DNA of 64,000 nt from Amylostereum areolatum (GCA_012932865.1 SAXG01000083.1:1-64000), one strand, 5' to 3'. Shown: positions 11,101 to 21,689, counted from the stretch's first letter. Notes: generated by a model not told the origin, from the letters alone. Numbers and translations are program-made.

Positions 11101-12224
11101 GCATTGCACCGTGCACAAAAAGGATCGACGGCAATGGCACCGTCGACATCTTGCTGGACCATGTGTGGTGACACTACGGGCTGTGGAAACAGATGATCTC
11201 TGACCGTCGCCCACAGTATGCAAGCAAGGTTATGCAGGGGACTTGCGCCAAACTCGGAATCAAGGCTTCAATGAGCACAGCGTACCACCCTCAAACGGAT
11301 GGTGAAAGCGAACAGGAGAACCAAGAGTTCGAGCAGTACCTTCGGGCATTCTGCAACTATCAGCAGGACGACTGGGTGAAGTACCTCCCCTTTGTCGAAT
11401 TTTCACACAACATTCATGTCCATTCAGCTACAGGTTGCGCCCCATTCGAGCTGCTTTACGGTTTCCTACCGACAATGATCCCCTCCATCAACTCCATCTC
11501 CAAAAACCTCGCCGTCGAAGAACGCTTCCAGCACCTCGAAAAAATACACAAGGAATCACAGGCCAGTCTTGAAACGGCACGCAACCTGATGAAGCGCTAC
11601 AATGGCAACTCAACACAGGAAGGAGTGCGTTTTGAAGTCGGTGACAAGGTCTGGCTGGATGGTAAGAACCTGAAGACCACACGTCCAAAAGCTAAGCTCA
11701 CAGCAAAACGACATGGCCCATTCACCATCACTGACGTCCTCGGACCAGTAACTTACCGCCTTCAACTTCCTCCTAAATGGCATATCCACCCTGTCTTCCA
11801 TGCCTCGCTTCTCTCAGCGTACAAAGAGACGGATGCCTATGGCCCCAACTTGACTCAGCCGCCTCCAGAACTGGTTGATGAAGACGAGGAGTATGAGATT
11901 GAAGCCATCCTCGACTCACGACCCACACACAACAAACACGGCATTGAATACCTTGTCAAATGGCTTGGATACCCCGACTCTGAGAACAAATGGAGACTGG
12001 CCTCTGCATTAACGCATGCCAAGGATGCTATCGCTGAGTTCCACTGCCTTCGTCCCAATGCCCCACAATTACTAAAATCATTGGGTCTGACCCAGGCCGA
12101 ATTTCTTGCATCCACAATGGACGATGAACTTGCGCTCTCGGCGAAAGCGCGCCTTAAAGAGGGGGTAATGTCACGGATCACCTCAATCCTTTCCCTTTTC
12201 GTTGCATCGTGTTCAGTCACATGA
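8160..12224 (+). pseudogene. Chromovirus pol: protease, RT, RNase H, integrase, chromodomain
   Basis: The polyprotein copies and integrates the element. Protease: LLDSGAEG with the catalytic DSG at 8367-8375. The frame shifts around 8490-8590 into one long open frame ending at 10977. Reverse transcriptase: RPVQDYRALNK, then YMDD at 9700-9711. RNase H follows (VEVDVSDFATGG; KELLAI; WTDHKNLEYF). Integrase: the HHCC finger is broken by a frameshift near 10875, then TTDFVTDLP, a TGA stop at 11169-11171 (in place of a likely CGA), SDRRPQYAS and HPQTDGESEQEN. A chromodomain at about 11890-12060 (EIEAILDSRP; EYLVKWLGYP) marks a chromovirus and targets insertion to heterochromatin in known relatives. 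The frame ends inside the 3' LTR. Confidence 0.93.
12155..12168 (+). promoter_or_regulatory. Polypurine tract of the chromovirus
   Basis: AAAGAGGGGG directly precedes the 3' LTR (TGTCACGG at 12169). Such tracts prime plus-strand synthesis. Confidence 0.8.
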
Positions 12225-13184
12225 TTACATTTCCCATCACATGATGTCGTCAGCCTGACTCCTCTTATCTTTCCATCTATGACATCATCGCTCCGGACTC
12301 CATCCTCCCCCTTTCTTTTCCTTATTGTTCTCTCCCGCTCGCACCATTCTCGCATCATCGATCCTGTACATATATAAGGCTCTCCTCTTAGAGCTCTTCA
12401 CGAGTGCACTCTTACAGGTACCTGTGGCTTCAGATCTTATACTCCCACTCTCACGAGTATTAGGCACACAGGTACCTGTGGCACGGATACTCCCACTTGC
12501 GGATACACAGGTATGACAAGTACCTGTCGTTCCTAGAAAATATGATACAAGCAGCTGTAGTGGCCTTCTTAGACTCATCTTGGAAGCTCTGTTAGGCATA
12601 TTGACACTCCATCTTGAAGGCAAGGATAATGCTAGTAACATTTAAGTACAGGTAAACATGTATCAGAGTATGATACAGCATACCGCACAAGGCTTTCAGC
12701 TATATATGTGAGGGGAGGAGAGGAAATAGATGAGAAAGGGGCCACAATAGAAACAACAGTACATAAGGATCTGCAAGAGAGAATGCTTATATCAATCCAA
12801 CAGCTATTATCTGTAATTATATCAAGATCAACCCTGCCAAAGTACCTGACAGGTATTTGACAGGTACTTGCACAGGTAACCTGTGAGCTCAAAAGTCATA
12901 CCTGTACTCTCACGAGTATCAGGCACACGAGTACTCGTATCCGCGGATGGCAATACCCACGGATGTGCCTTACAGGTACTCATACAGGTACTCACGAGTA
13001 TAGCCACTCGTGAAGAGCTCTATCTCCTCTGCATCCCTTTTCCTTAGATTGTCCTCTTTGTTCCCCACGTACTGCTTCAGCCCTACGCCTGGACTTGGAC
13101 TCTCTCTCTTGCCAATCCATCCTCTTCCTTCTCTCTCTTCGGGTGACTTGGGTGATCTGCCAGTCGCTGGACCGATCCCTAACA
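12169..13184 (+). repeat. 3' LTR of the chromovirus, with nested MITE
   Basis: The LTR resumes exactly after the MITE at 12389-13022 and its 8 bp target duplication; without these 642 bp it is 374 bp, the same as the 5' LTR. It ends CCTAACA followed by the AGTAT target copy. It retains the TATA box, but the MITE lies just downstream of it. Confidence 0.93.
12389..13022. mobile_element. hAT-type MITE copy A in the 3' LTR
   Basis: A 634 bp element with perfect 18 bp terminal inverted repeats (TAGAGCTCTTCACGAGTG) and an exact 8 bp target duplication TCTCCTCT (12381-12388 and 13023-13030). 8 bp duplications and TAGAG-type ends point to hAT. The 5' LTR, which lacks the element, supplies the empty site. 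Both subterminal regions carry arrays of AGGTACCTGT-like, CACGAGTACTCGTG-like and ATCCGCGGAT-like palindromes, likely transposase binding sites. No coding region. Confidence 0.92.
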
Positions 13185-13269
13185 AGTATGGCTCTGAGAC
13201 ACCACAAGTACCTGTATGAAAAACCTGTGGATATCCGCGGGTGTACTCGTGGTGAGCTCTGCCACTTAG

Positions 13270-13569
13270 TGATTGCTGAGTAAGGAGTAAAATAGTACAA
13301 TTGGTCAGCTAGAGATGTACGCAAGGTTAGACAACTCAGGCAGTATATATAGAGTAGCCCCCCATGTAATTAAAGTGTGCAATCATCTTTACATTTTCTT
13401 GTTCGTTCGGGATTGGGTCAAATCTATGTTGTGATTTCTCATCACCTGAAGCAAGGTAATCCACTTAGTTGTTTCTCTAGTTGTTCCTGTCTGATACAGG
13501 AATCCAATTCTCGGTTCTACATTCTGCATCTACGGTCTTCAAGTTACGCAAGGACCCCATGGTGCACCA
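13270..13569. other. Unassigned AT-rich spacer
   Basis: This stretch lies between the nested stack and the foldback. It contains TATATATAGAG near 13345 and looks like LTR or promoter debris, but I could not pair it with another copy in the window. Confidence 0.3.
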
Positions 13570-14690
13570 AGCCATGTGGTCCACATGGAGCGGACACGGA
13601 GAAGTGCTGTCGGTCACATGTGAGCGGACGTTGGCCGATGGGATGCCATGGTGCCCTGTCCCTAGCGGGACATCGGCAGGCAGTGCAGGCTCTCTTTGGC
13701 GGGTTTATAGGTGCTCGGTGACAATATTCCGGCGGTTGGGTAGGCACGCCGGCAGTAAAACCGGCGATGAGCACCTGCCCTCGGCAAACAGTGCAGCTAG
13801 AATCTGGCCGCGCAGTGCGCAAAAATTATGATTTTCACTACCCCTGGCCACTTTATTTCGCCGAAATAGATCACCAGGTGCAGGATCCGGCCGGGCAGTA
13901 CACAAAAACTATGATTTTGACCCCCCGGCCGCTTTGGTTCTCCGGAACAGAGCGGTCAGGATTTGTGGATTGTTATGATTGATTCCAATGCAAATATAGG
14001 TCTGGTGGTGACACAGGGTCTCACTGAGGTGTCCTGGGTCATGTCTTGGTGGTGTCCAGGACACAGGGACCTCTCGGAGAATATGGAGACCCTTGTCCGG
14101 CGAGACATCTGGTAGGGTACCATGACAGGATTTGTGAATTGTTTAAGGTGATTCCAATGCAAAGGCAGGTCTGGCAGTAATGTAGGGGCTTGCCGAGGTG
14201 TCCCAGACACCGCCGAGATTTATCCCAGGACACAGGGGCTGCTCGGCAAACATGTAGAGCCTGTTCCGGCGAGACACCTGATAGAACACCACCAACAGTA
14301 TTTGTGAAATGTTTAAGTGGATTCCAATGGAAAGGCAGGTCTGGCGGGAATTTAGGGGCTCGCCGAGGTGTCCTAGATGCCGCCAAAATGTATCCCAGAA
14401 CACAGGGAATGCTCAGCAAGCATGTAGAGCCATTTCCGGTGAAACACCTGGTAGGTCACCGTGACAGGATTTGTGAATTGTTTAAGGTGATTCCAATGCA
14501 AAGGCAGGTCCGGCAGTGATGTAGGGGCTTGCCGAGGTGTCTAGGACACTGCCGAAACATGGCCCAGGATACAGGGACCCCTCGGCGAACATGTAGAGCC
14601 ATGTCCGGCGAAACACCTGGTAGGGAACCGCCGACAGTATTTATGAATTGTTTAGGATGATTCCAATGCAAAGGCAGGTCCGGCGGTACA
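13570..14690 (+). repeat. Left arm of a large foldback, with ~170 bp tandem repeats
   Basis: The arm pairs, inverted, with 15310-16125 over most of its length. Its inner half is a tandem array: the anchor GATTCCAATG recurs at 13981, 14150, 14320, 14489 and 14659, spacings of 169 or 170 bp. Each unit carries CGCCGAGGTGTC-like and CGGCGAGACACCTG-like segments. Open frames across it follow the repeat periodicity and are probably not genes. Confidence 0.85.
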
Positions 14691-15309
14691 GGGTCTTATC
14701 TACACACTAAACAACATCTCAAAAGGAGCAACTGACTCTCTGACTTTCATGTCAAGTCACCAGCATTGCTTTGGATATGGTTCTTATGTCGTTGGTTACA
14801 CAATCTGGACAGCTGTTTACTTTGTTGGTTTGATGTAGTCAGCTATGCTTGCATTGGTATAAGTATTGCACGGTCACAGTGCCCCATCAGAAGCTTTACC
14901 AGCGAGGATGTTACAGAACAACTAAATCACAGTCGTGGATAGGAGCTTGTGGCATCGTTATATTAGACAACTGTACAAGGTGTGCTAGTGGAATCAACTT
15001 GAACCATTTGTCATTCTATCAGGGGTAATATTTACTAGCAAGGACTCTACATGTCCTCTCAGAAATCTTGTATCCTATTCTAGATATTTGAGGCAATAGG
15101 AAGCTCATGGAATCTATGTGACACGACCAAATGTGCATACATGAAGGGATAAAGAGAAACAACTTACCAGTTTATAGGGAGTGCTCTACAAGGGTTGTCC
15201 CCAACATAGGCTCTACATATCTACTAAGTAGTCCTTCTACATTACACTATATCTTGGTGGTATCTAGGGGTCCCAATAATGTCCCTGTATTACCACAGGA
15301 CTTGGCTTT
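14691..15309. other. Foldback spacer, no gene seen
   Basis: About 620 bp of AT-rich sequence between the two arms. I see no transposase, no convincing ORF and no structure. Confidence 0.5.
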
Positions 15310-16125
15310 GGATTAGAATGACACTGAACAATTCACAAATCCTGTCACGGTGCCCTACCAGGTCTTTCGCCGGACATGGCTCTACATGTTTGCCGAGGGG
15401 TCCCTGTATCCTGGGCCATGTCTCGGCAGTGTCCTAGACACCTCGGCAAGCCCCTACATTACTGCCGGACCTGCCTTTGCATTGGAATCACCTTAAACAA
15501 TTCACAAATTCTGTCACGGTACCCTACCAGATGTCTCACCGGACAAGGTTCTCCATATTCTCCGGGAGGTTCCTGTGTCCTGGACACCACCGAGACATGG
15601 CCCAGGACACCTCAGTGAGACCCTGTGTCACCACCAGACCTATATTTGCATTGGAATCAATCAAAAAAATCCACAAATCCTGACCGCTCTGTTCCGGCGA
15701 ACCAAAGCGGCCGGAGGGTCAAAATCATAGTTTTTGTGTACTGCCCGGCCGGATCCTGCACCTGGTGATCTATTTCGGTGAAATAAAGTGGCCAGGGGTA
15801 GTAAAAATCATAATTTTTGCGCACTGTGCGGCCAGATTCTAGCTGCACTGCTCGCCAAGGGCAGGTACTCATTGCTGGTTCTACCGCCGGCGTACCTACC
15901 CAACCACCGGAATATGGTCACCGAGCAGCTGTTACCTGGCCGAGGAGAGCCCACACTGCCCACTGATACCCCCATGCTAGTTACATATCAGCCCATGGGG
16001 TGCCATAGGGCCCTGTCCCAGCAGGACCCCGTCGGCCAACGTCCGCTCGCATGTGACCGACAGCACTTCCGCACGTCCGCTCCATGTGAACCATATAAGA
16101 CCTCGAGGGCAATGTGTGAGGGCAC
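15310..16125 (-). repeat. Right arm of the foldback
   Basis: The reverse complement of 13570 to about 14310, with fewer tandem units. The inverted anchor ATTGGAATC recurs at 15481 and 15650, with a degenerate copy at 15312, again 169 bp apart. Both arms share the segment with GGCCGGATCCTGCACCTGG near 13885 and 15765. Unequal unit number between the arms suggests expansion or loss after formation. Confidence 0.85.
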
Positions 16126-17316
16126 GACTTGCCAAGGTCGATGTCTGCCTCTAAGACCGACGAGCCAGGACACGATAGAGCTCTTCACGAGTGGCTATAC
16201 TCGTGAGTACCTGTATGAGTACCTGTAAGGCACATCCGTGGGTATTGCCATCCGCGGATACGAGTACTCGTGTGCCTGATACTTGTGAGAGTGCAGGTAT
16301 GACTTTTGAGCTCACAGGTTACCTGTGCAAGTACCTGTCAAATACCTGTCAGGTACTTTGGCAGGGTTGATCTTGATATAATTACAAATAATAGCTATTG
16401 GATTGGTATAAGCATTATCTCTTGCAGATCCTTATGTACTGTTGTTTCCCTTTCCTATCCCTTTCCTCTCCTCCCTCATATATATGATTGAAAGCCTTGC
16501 ATGGTACGCTGTATCATAACCTGATGTATGTTTACCTGTACCCAAATGTTACTAGCATTATCCTTGCCTTGAAAATGGAGTGTCAATATGCCTAACAGAG
16601 CTTCCAAGGTGAGTCCGAGAAGGCCACCACTGCCGCTTATATCATATTTTCTAGGAACGACAGGTACTTGTCATACCTGCATATCCGCGAGTGGGAGTAT
16701 CCATGCCACAGGTACCTGTGTGCCTGATATTCGTGAGAGTAGGAGTATAAGATCTGAAGCCACAGGTACTTGTCTCAAGGTTGCAGGTACCTGTAAGAGT
16801 GCACTCGTGAAGAGCTCTAGGACACGACTTGCCGAGGTCAACATCTGCCTCTGACATCAGTGAGCCAGGACCAGACTTGCCGATATCGATGTTGGCCTCA
16901 AAAACTGGCGAGTGTATGTGAGGCCCTTCGAGTTCAATATCCAAAGGAGTGAGTGGCCGGGAGATGGAGGTATTGTCAAATGGATGGAGGGGAGTGGCTG
17001 AGATGGGAGGCGAGGATCCTACATTGATGTCCATCTCAATGTCAAGCTTGGAGGGAGCGGCAGAGAGGTCGGGTAAGTCGCCGATGTCGATATCATACTT
17101 GGTGGGACCAGGAGAATCCATGGGCAAGGCACGAATGTGTGAGAGAGAGTGGATGTCGAGGGGGGAGTGAGGAGATGGGAGGTTCTTAGTTGATGCTGAA
17201 AGGGGAGAGGTAATCAGCAGATGAACAATACAAAGTGAAAGACCACGCGCCGAGGCGAAGATCGGGAGGCAGAGAATTCTCAACCCTCCACAGGTCAACT
17301 GAGCTGGAGGAATCCA
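16010..17316 (-). pseudogene. Gene with acidic 16-residue repeats, split by a MITE
   Basis: Read on -, an exon from ATG near 17316 (MDSSSSVDLWR) and a second exon starting near 17195 lead through KYDIDIGDLPDLSAAPSKL to the repeats EANIDIGKSGPGSLMS and EADVDLGKSCP. The third unit is cut by MITE B. If MITE and one target copy are removed the frame runs on into EADIDLGKSCPHTLPS and a tail VHMERTCGSAVGHM. So a 48 bp, 16-residue repeat was interrupted by the insertion. I know no family with this repeat. The first intron is inferred from a CTTTCAG acceptor only. The C-terminal tail overlaps the outer tip of the foldback arm. Confidence 0.45.
16176..16819. mobile_element. hAT-type MITE copy B
   Basis: A 644 bp element with the same perfect 18 bp terminal repeats as copy A and an exact 8 bp target duplication GGACACGA (16168-16175 and 16820-16827). 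It is inverted relative to copy A and similar throughout, including the internal non-repeat part around 16400-16620. It disrupts the coding repeats of the gene at 16010-17316. Confidence 0.93.
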
Positions 17317-17659
17317 TGTTTAGGGCTGTGAACATGAGAGAGTGAGCGGCGACGCACCTGTATCTGAGTGTGAAGTGCAAGGAAGAAGGGACTTAGAGAT
17401 TGCGCGCGTCGGTGACACGCGGTGGACGCATCTGCCGGGCTGCCAGGTGGAAACAACCAGAGCACAAGATGACGCGGCAAAAGGCGTCTGCCGAGCTGAG
17501 TTTCAATCCACGCAAAGATCGGCGACACGTCTCACGTCTCGACTTCTCTTCTTCCTCAACTCTATCTTTCCCATTGACCCGCGCTCATCGCTCCCACCCA
17601 CCCCACCCCTCAACCCTTCACACTTTCCCCTCACCGCCCTCAACACCACCCCAGCAACA

Positions 17660-20367
17660 ATGGCCCCCACTGCTCCCTCCTCCAACGCTCCCGCCGCCAC
17701 TCCCCAAGTGATCGACGACACCGCCAACGCCTTCCTCGCCACCTTCGACCCCAACACCGCCCGTGTCGTCATCAACCAGCGGGTCTTCAATTTCTACCAG
17801 ACCATCGACCGCCACGTCACCGCTGAGCTCCTCCACAAGATGCTCGGCCGCACAAGCCACACGTTTGTAAGTGCCTGTCCCCTTTCTTGCCACTCACCAC
17901 GCTCACTTTGTCGCCACAGAACATGGCGGGCAAGTACTCATCCGGTGTGGGCTGGTGGAGGCCGTTCCACAAGGCCATCTATCTCCCCGCTCGTGGCCCG
18001 GATCGCACTGTCATGTCCGACCCCGCCCTCCTCCTCAAGAACTGGATTGAGTGGGAGAACAAGCAGGGAGAGCCGGTGCAGGTGAAGAACATGGGACCTG
18101 TCCTGTGGTGGAGGGCGATGAGTACGTCGCCTCTCTCTATTTTCTTTCTTTTTACTAACCCTTTCCCTTCCCCAGTCCAATCCATGCAGCATGCCCCCCC
18201 ACAGCATGGCGAGGACGCTGCCGACTCCACCTCCGCTGCGCGTCGCACCCCCGCCGACGCTTCTGCTGACGAGCACATCTCCGCCGAGGGTAGCGTCCCG
18301 GCGCCGGCGGCTCGTAAGTGTAGGGTGTCGGTCATCAAGTCGAAGGAGACTGTGGACACCGACGAGGACAAGGATGAGGATGACACCAACAACGAGGACA
18401 AAGTCCAGGAGGTGCCCACGCCGAGCAAACCCAAAGGCAGCAAGTCCGCTGCAGCGAAGAAGTCCAAGACCGGCGGCCGGGCGCGCAACGAGCCTATCGA
18501 CGTCAAGCTTGCTGAGCTTGACTTCAACACCCTCGACTTCCACCCGGCGGTCACCCCCAGCGGCGGCATCATGGGCAGCATCAAGAAAGACCACCCGTGC
18601 ATGATGTTTGTGAGTATATGCTCACCCTCTTGCAGCCAGTGGTCCTTAACATGCGTCCACTCTCAGGTTCACTGTGCCGAGTGCTTAAAAGGCGGCCACA
18701 GCTGCTTCATGGCGCTCAACCCGGCAAAGACGACGAAGCCCGGCGGGAAGGCCAAGCCGGTGGCGGGTCCCTGCCACACCTGCAAGATGTGGAAGATGAA
18801 GTGCGCCTTCTCAGCGGTGAAGGGGATGCCCACGCTCTCCGAAGCATGGACCAGTACGTCCCCCTCCTCCCTTCTCTTCCGCCGCTCGCTAACAATCTTG
18901 CAGACTACTTGACGAATGTCCCGAAGGCTGCTCGTCTGGCGGCCCCCTCCCTCCAGCTCGGCGACTTCCCCAACCTCCTCCATCCGTTCATCATGAACGT
19001 GATCAATGCGAGGAAGGGTGCAAAGCCGAGGAGGTCCGCTGCCACCCCCATCAATGTGGATGTCGCCAACGCCAATGACTACGACGTGGACATGGACGCC
19101 CCCCCCTCGCCCCAAGACCGCGCCACTCAAGTCAGCGATGAAGAAGACCCGTCCCACGCCCGCCGACGTTGCCACCGAGGAGTCCGCTGCCGACGTCGGC
19201 AAGGATGACGTCCCCCCGGTCAAGGTCCCAGTGGCCCCCAAGCCCGCCGCCAAGAAGTCGGCAAAGAGGGCTCGGCGAGCACCCAGCGAGGAGGACCCGG
19301 TGCCCTTCAGCGAAGACGAGGTTGACCTCAGCGACACCCCGCCACCCGCTGAGTCTCCCGCTGCAGACCTCCCTCGCCATGTGGAGGTCCTCATCCCCTT
19401 GGTGAAGCCTCCCCCCCTCCCCACTCCCATCGGCCCCCCCAGCATGCAAAGGTCTGCTCGGTGGACTTCCAGCAAGGGAAAGAGCTGCGTGGTCAACAAC
19501 AGTGCCATGGAGGTCAACGGCAGGATCCCCGTCGCAACTGATCCCCGCCCTCACGAGCCCTCCTGCCCCCGCCAGCTCCCCATGTCCAACTTCTTGCCGG
19601 TTGCCCCCCCAGGCCCCCCACATTGTTCTTCGCACCTGGGCCCTTTGCCCTCCCCACTCCTCTCCTCCCTGTGTCCCCCCACCATTGGAGTTCATGGCTT
19701 GCCGCTCACGGCGACCATCCTCCACCTCCACCTCCGCCTAGAGAGGTCGGAGGCTGCGCGACGTCACGGCAAGCTGCTCGCCGCGCTGCAATGCCTCACC
19801 GAGGAGATATGCGGTGTCGTCCCCGGCGTCATGGATGCCCTCGCCCATGCCGGCGTCATTGCTGCCCCCAACCGTGGTCCCCTCGGCGCAATGGGCCAGG
19901 ATCTCGCTGCCCTCCGTGGTGTCATGTGCGACATCGCAAAGTAAGTGCAGGCCCTCGACCTGCGCATGCAATACCCGGTGGCCCTGTCCCTGCCCATGGA
20001 TCCCCTCGGCAAGGACTTCGACCCCACCACCAACCCCCACCTCGCAGCCCAGGCCATCAAGGACACCATCGGCAGCGGCATCGACCCCCGGTGGCTTCAG
20101 CGCAACCAGACCCCATTGACCAGCACCCCCGCCGCCCGCCTCACCTTCTCCAGCCGTCCATCAGTCTCCCGGGGTCACAGGTCCTCCGCCATCCACTTCA
20201 ATGCCACCCCCGGCCCCTCCAGCACTGGCAGCGCTCCCTTCCCCTGGCAAGGAGACTCGTTCTCTGGTCTGATGAAGACCGCCGAGGACTTCCTCCGCAC
20301 CTCTGTGGACAGTGACCTTAACTGGCCGGTCGTTTGTGGGGACTATGAGCACGTTCGAGTGGGTTGA
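17660..20367 (+). pseudogene. Unknown multi-exon protein with paired Cys motifs
   Basis: Exons fit as 17660-17866, 17920-18121, 18176-18609, 18667-18853 and 18904 onward, all with GT-AG borders and matching phase. The protein has a conserved-looking N-terminus (NTARVVINQRVFNFYQTID; MAGKYSSGVGWWRPFHKA), an acidic and Lys-rich linker, then HCAECLKGGHSCF and CHTCKMWKMKCAF, two CxxC..C clusters resembling a zinc-binding domain. Downstream the frame shifts once near 19140-19160, and a TAA at 19942-19944 interrupts an otherwise continuous C-terminal half. That stop lies in GTAAGT, so an unspliced intron is an alternative. I do not know the function; a nucleic-acid-binding role is a guess from the Cys clusters and basic stretches. 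Confidence 0.6.
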
Positions 20368-20569
20368 CACTAGTCTTCCTCTGCACCTAGAGGCCAAGTG
20401 TGTCAATGCGACCTACTGTGAGGTCTGGCACAAGTTCTTCCACGAAGTGCTCGCAGTGTTTATACAATGTTCTACCTCAATTTGGTCCTGTATTTTTGTG
20501 CGACAAAGATGACACTGGAGATCTGGATGGAGATCATAGAAGGAGATCATGGTGCAAGAGGGGGTGTGT

Positions 20570-21060
20570 TCATTATTTGATACAAAACATTTGAGCTAAA
20601 CTCTTCGAGGGCACCGTACCCGCTGGGTATACTGACAGTAAACTCTCTCCTCCAAATTGCCTGCCATCTCCACCACACCAATCTGGTCCTGGCCGGGCAG
20701 GACCTCCCTCACCATCGGTCTGGTGGGCAATTTGGGGTAGTCCAGCCTGGGCGGGGAGTCGACCCTCGGTGGGTAGAGTCCAGCCTCGGTGGGCAGATTC
20801 CAGCCTCGGTGGGGAGAGTTCACCTCTGGCGGGCACTGTACCTCCCGGTGGGCACAGTAAACCCTCGGCGAGGCCGCCAAATGCTCATCTTTCACTAAGC
20901 AGGGAGATAGATGTTGACAGTGCACCAGCAGGTTGACAAGGGCTCAAACAGGTCAATGGGGGTACTAACAGGTTGATGAGGTAGGCTACCTGGGCACCAG
21001 GGTAGGCCCCCTGCCTGCCGGGATGGGCCCCCTATCCGCCGATGTGTCCTACCCCAATCG
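20570..21060. repeat. Degenerate 20 bp minisatellite
   Basis: The core CCTCGGTGGG recurs at 20764, 20784 and 20804, with degenerate copies around 20823, 20841 and 20862, a period near 20 bp. A looser repeat containing ACAGGTTGA follows at 20930-20980. No gene recognised. Confidence 0.6.
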
Positions 21061-21175
21061 CCGCAATGTTCCGACAAGGTCTTCTAGCGAGCAGGCCCCC
21101 ATCAACCTACATGTGCCCTACATGAGCTCTAGAGGGCCACACGGCCCCAGCGGACCCCCATCAGCCCATATGGGA

Positions 21176-21290
21176 CCTAATGTCCCAGCAGGACCCCATC
21201 GGCCAACGTCTGCTTGCATGTGACCGACAGCACTTCCGCGTGTCCACTCCATGTGGACCACATAAGACCCCGAGGGCAATGTGTGCTTGT
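21176..21290 (-). repeat. Third copy of the foldback outer tip
   Basis: This segment matches 16018-16124 with about ten differences, in the same orientation. Read on -, both encode a similar tail (SAVGHM followed by ADVGR). Next to it, at 21290-21320, is another short acidic repeat (KDKEDEDKED on -), so the unit seems to travel with repeat-coding sequence. Confidence 0.55.
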
Positions 21291-21360
21291 CCTCCTTGTC
21301 CTCATCCTCCTTGTCCTTGTATTGAACAGACTTATGCAAGTCAGTGAGACGCTACAGTAA

Positions 21361-21689
21361 GGTATGTAAGCCAGAGAGAAATAAGTAGAAGATATAAAGG
21401 ATTGCTCACCTCAGTCGAAGGGATACTTCGAGTGAGGAGGCAGGACGAACTACGAGAGCCTTATATACCCAAACCGCTGTGCCATAAGAGCCAATTATAA
21501 AAGGCGTAAGAAAGTGGTGTCATAGTGTAGCATAATTAATCAGCGCCAAGAGTGCGCTCAGTCATCCACCACAGCTTTCACATGAAAGTGTACAGTAAGA
21601 ATCACATGCTCCGCACAGCCTCGCACAGCCGATTCCATATTGTTCCGGTTCTTCCCAGAACCTTCCGTTTCTTTCCGTCACATATTACA
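21361..21689. other. No gene recognised
   Basis: AT-rich spacer between the foldback-like fragment and the end of the hAT transposase relic. I see nothing assignable. Confidence 0.35.

Larger units (their letters stand above)
4940..13184 (+). mobile_element. Ty3/gypsy chromovirus, full length with both LTRs
   Basis: The element is bounded by TG..CA LTRs of 374 bp (the 3' copy carries a 642 bp insertion) and flanked by a perfect 5 bp target duplication AGTAT at 4935-4939 and 13185-13189. The order is LTR, leader ORF, gag, protease, reverse transcriptase, RNase H, integrase, chromodomain, polypurine tract, LTR: a Ty3/gypsy chromovirus. By eye the LTRs differ at 15 of 374 positions, 14 of them transitions. 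Frameshifts and stops in gag and pol make it non-functional. It is nested in the outer hAT-type MITE and is itself host to a TRIM-like element and a second MITE. Confidence 0.93.
1173..13261. mobile_element. Outer hAT-type MITE, split by two nested transposons
   Basis: The left terminus at 1173 reads CAGAGCTCACCATGAGTT and the right terminus, reverse-complemented from 13261, reads CAGAGCTCACCACGAGTA (16 of 18 match). Removing the nested Harbinger (1375-4501) and gypsy (4940-13184) elements with their target duplications leaves about 710 bp, close to the 634 and 644 bp of intact relatives in this window. Subterminal GGTACCTGT and ATCCGCGGAT motifs lie on both sides. The flanking 8-mers (1165-1172 and 13262-13269) agree at only 5 of 8 positions, as expected of an old insertion. 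No transposase is present, so it is non-autonomous. Confidence 0.7.

Noticed and set aside
14690..15310. A captured gene inside the foldback spacer
   Set aside because: No open frame longer than about 60 codons and no motif; best left as spacer.
18191..18604. Overlapping + and - strand frames inside the Cys-motif gene
   Set aside because: They are out-of-frame readings of a GC-rich exon; the exon in the main frame has matching splice phases on both sides.
20570..20880. A CRISPR-like array, from the regular 20 bp spacing
   Set aside because: The copies are contiguous and degenerate with no unique spacers, and the genome is eukaryotic; it is a minisatellite.
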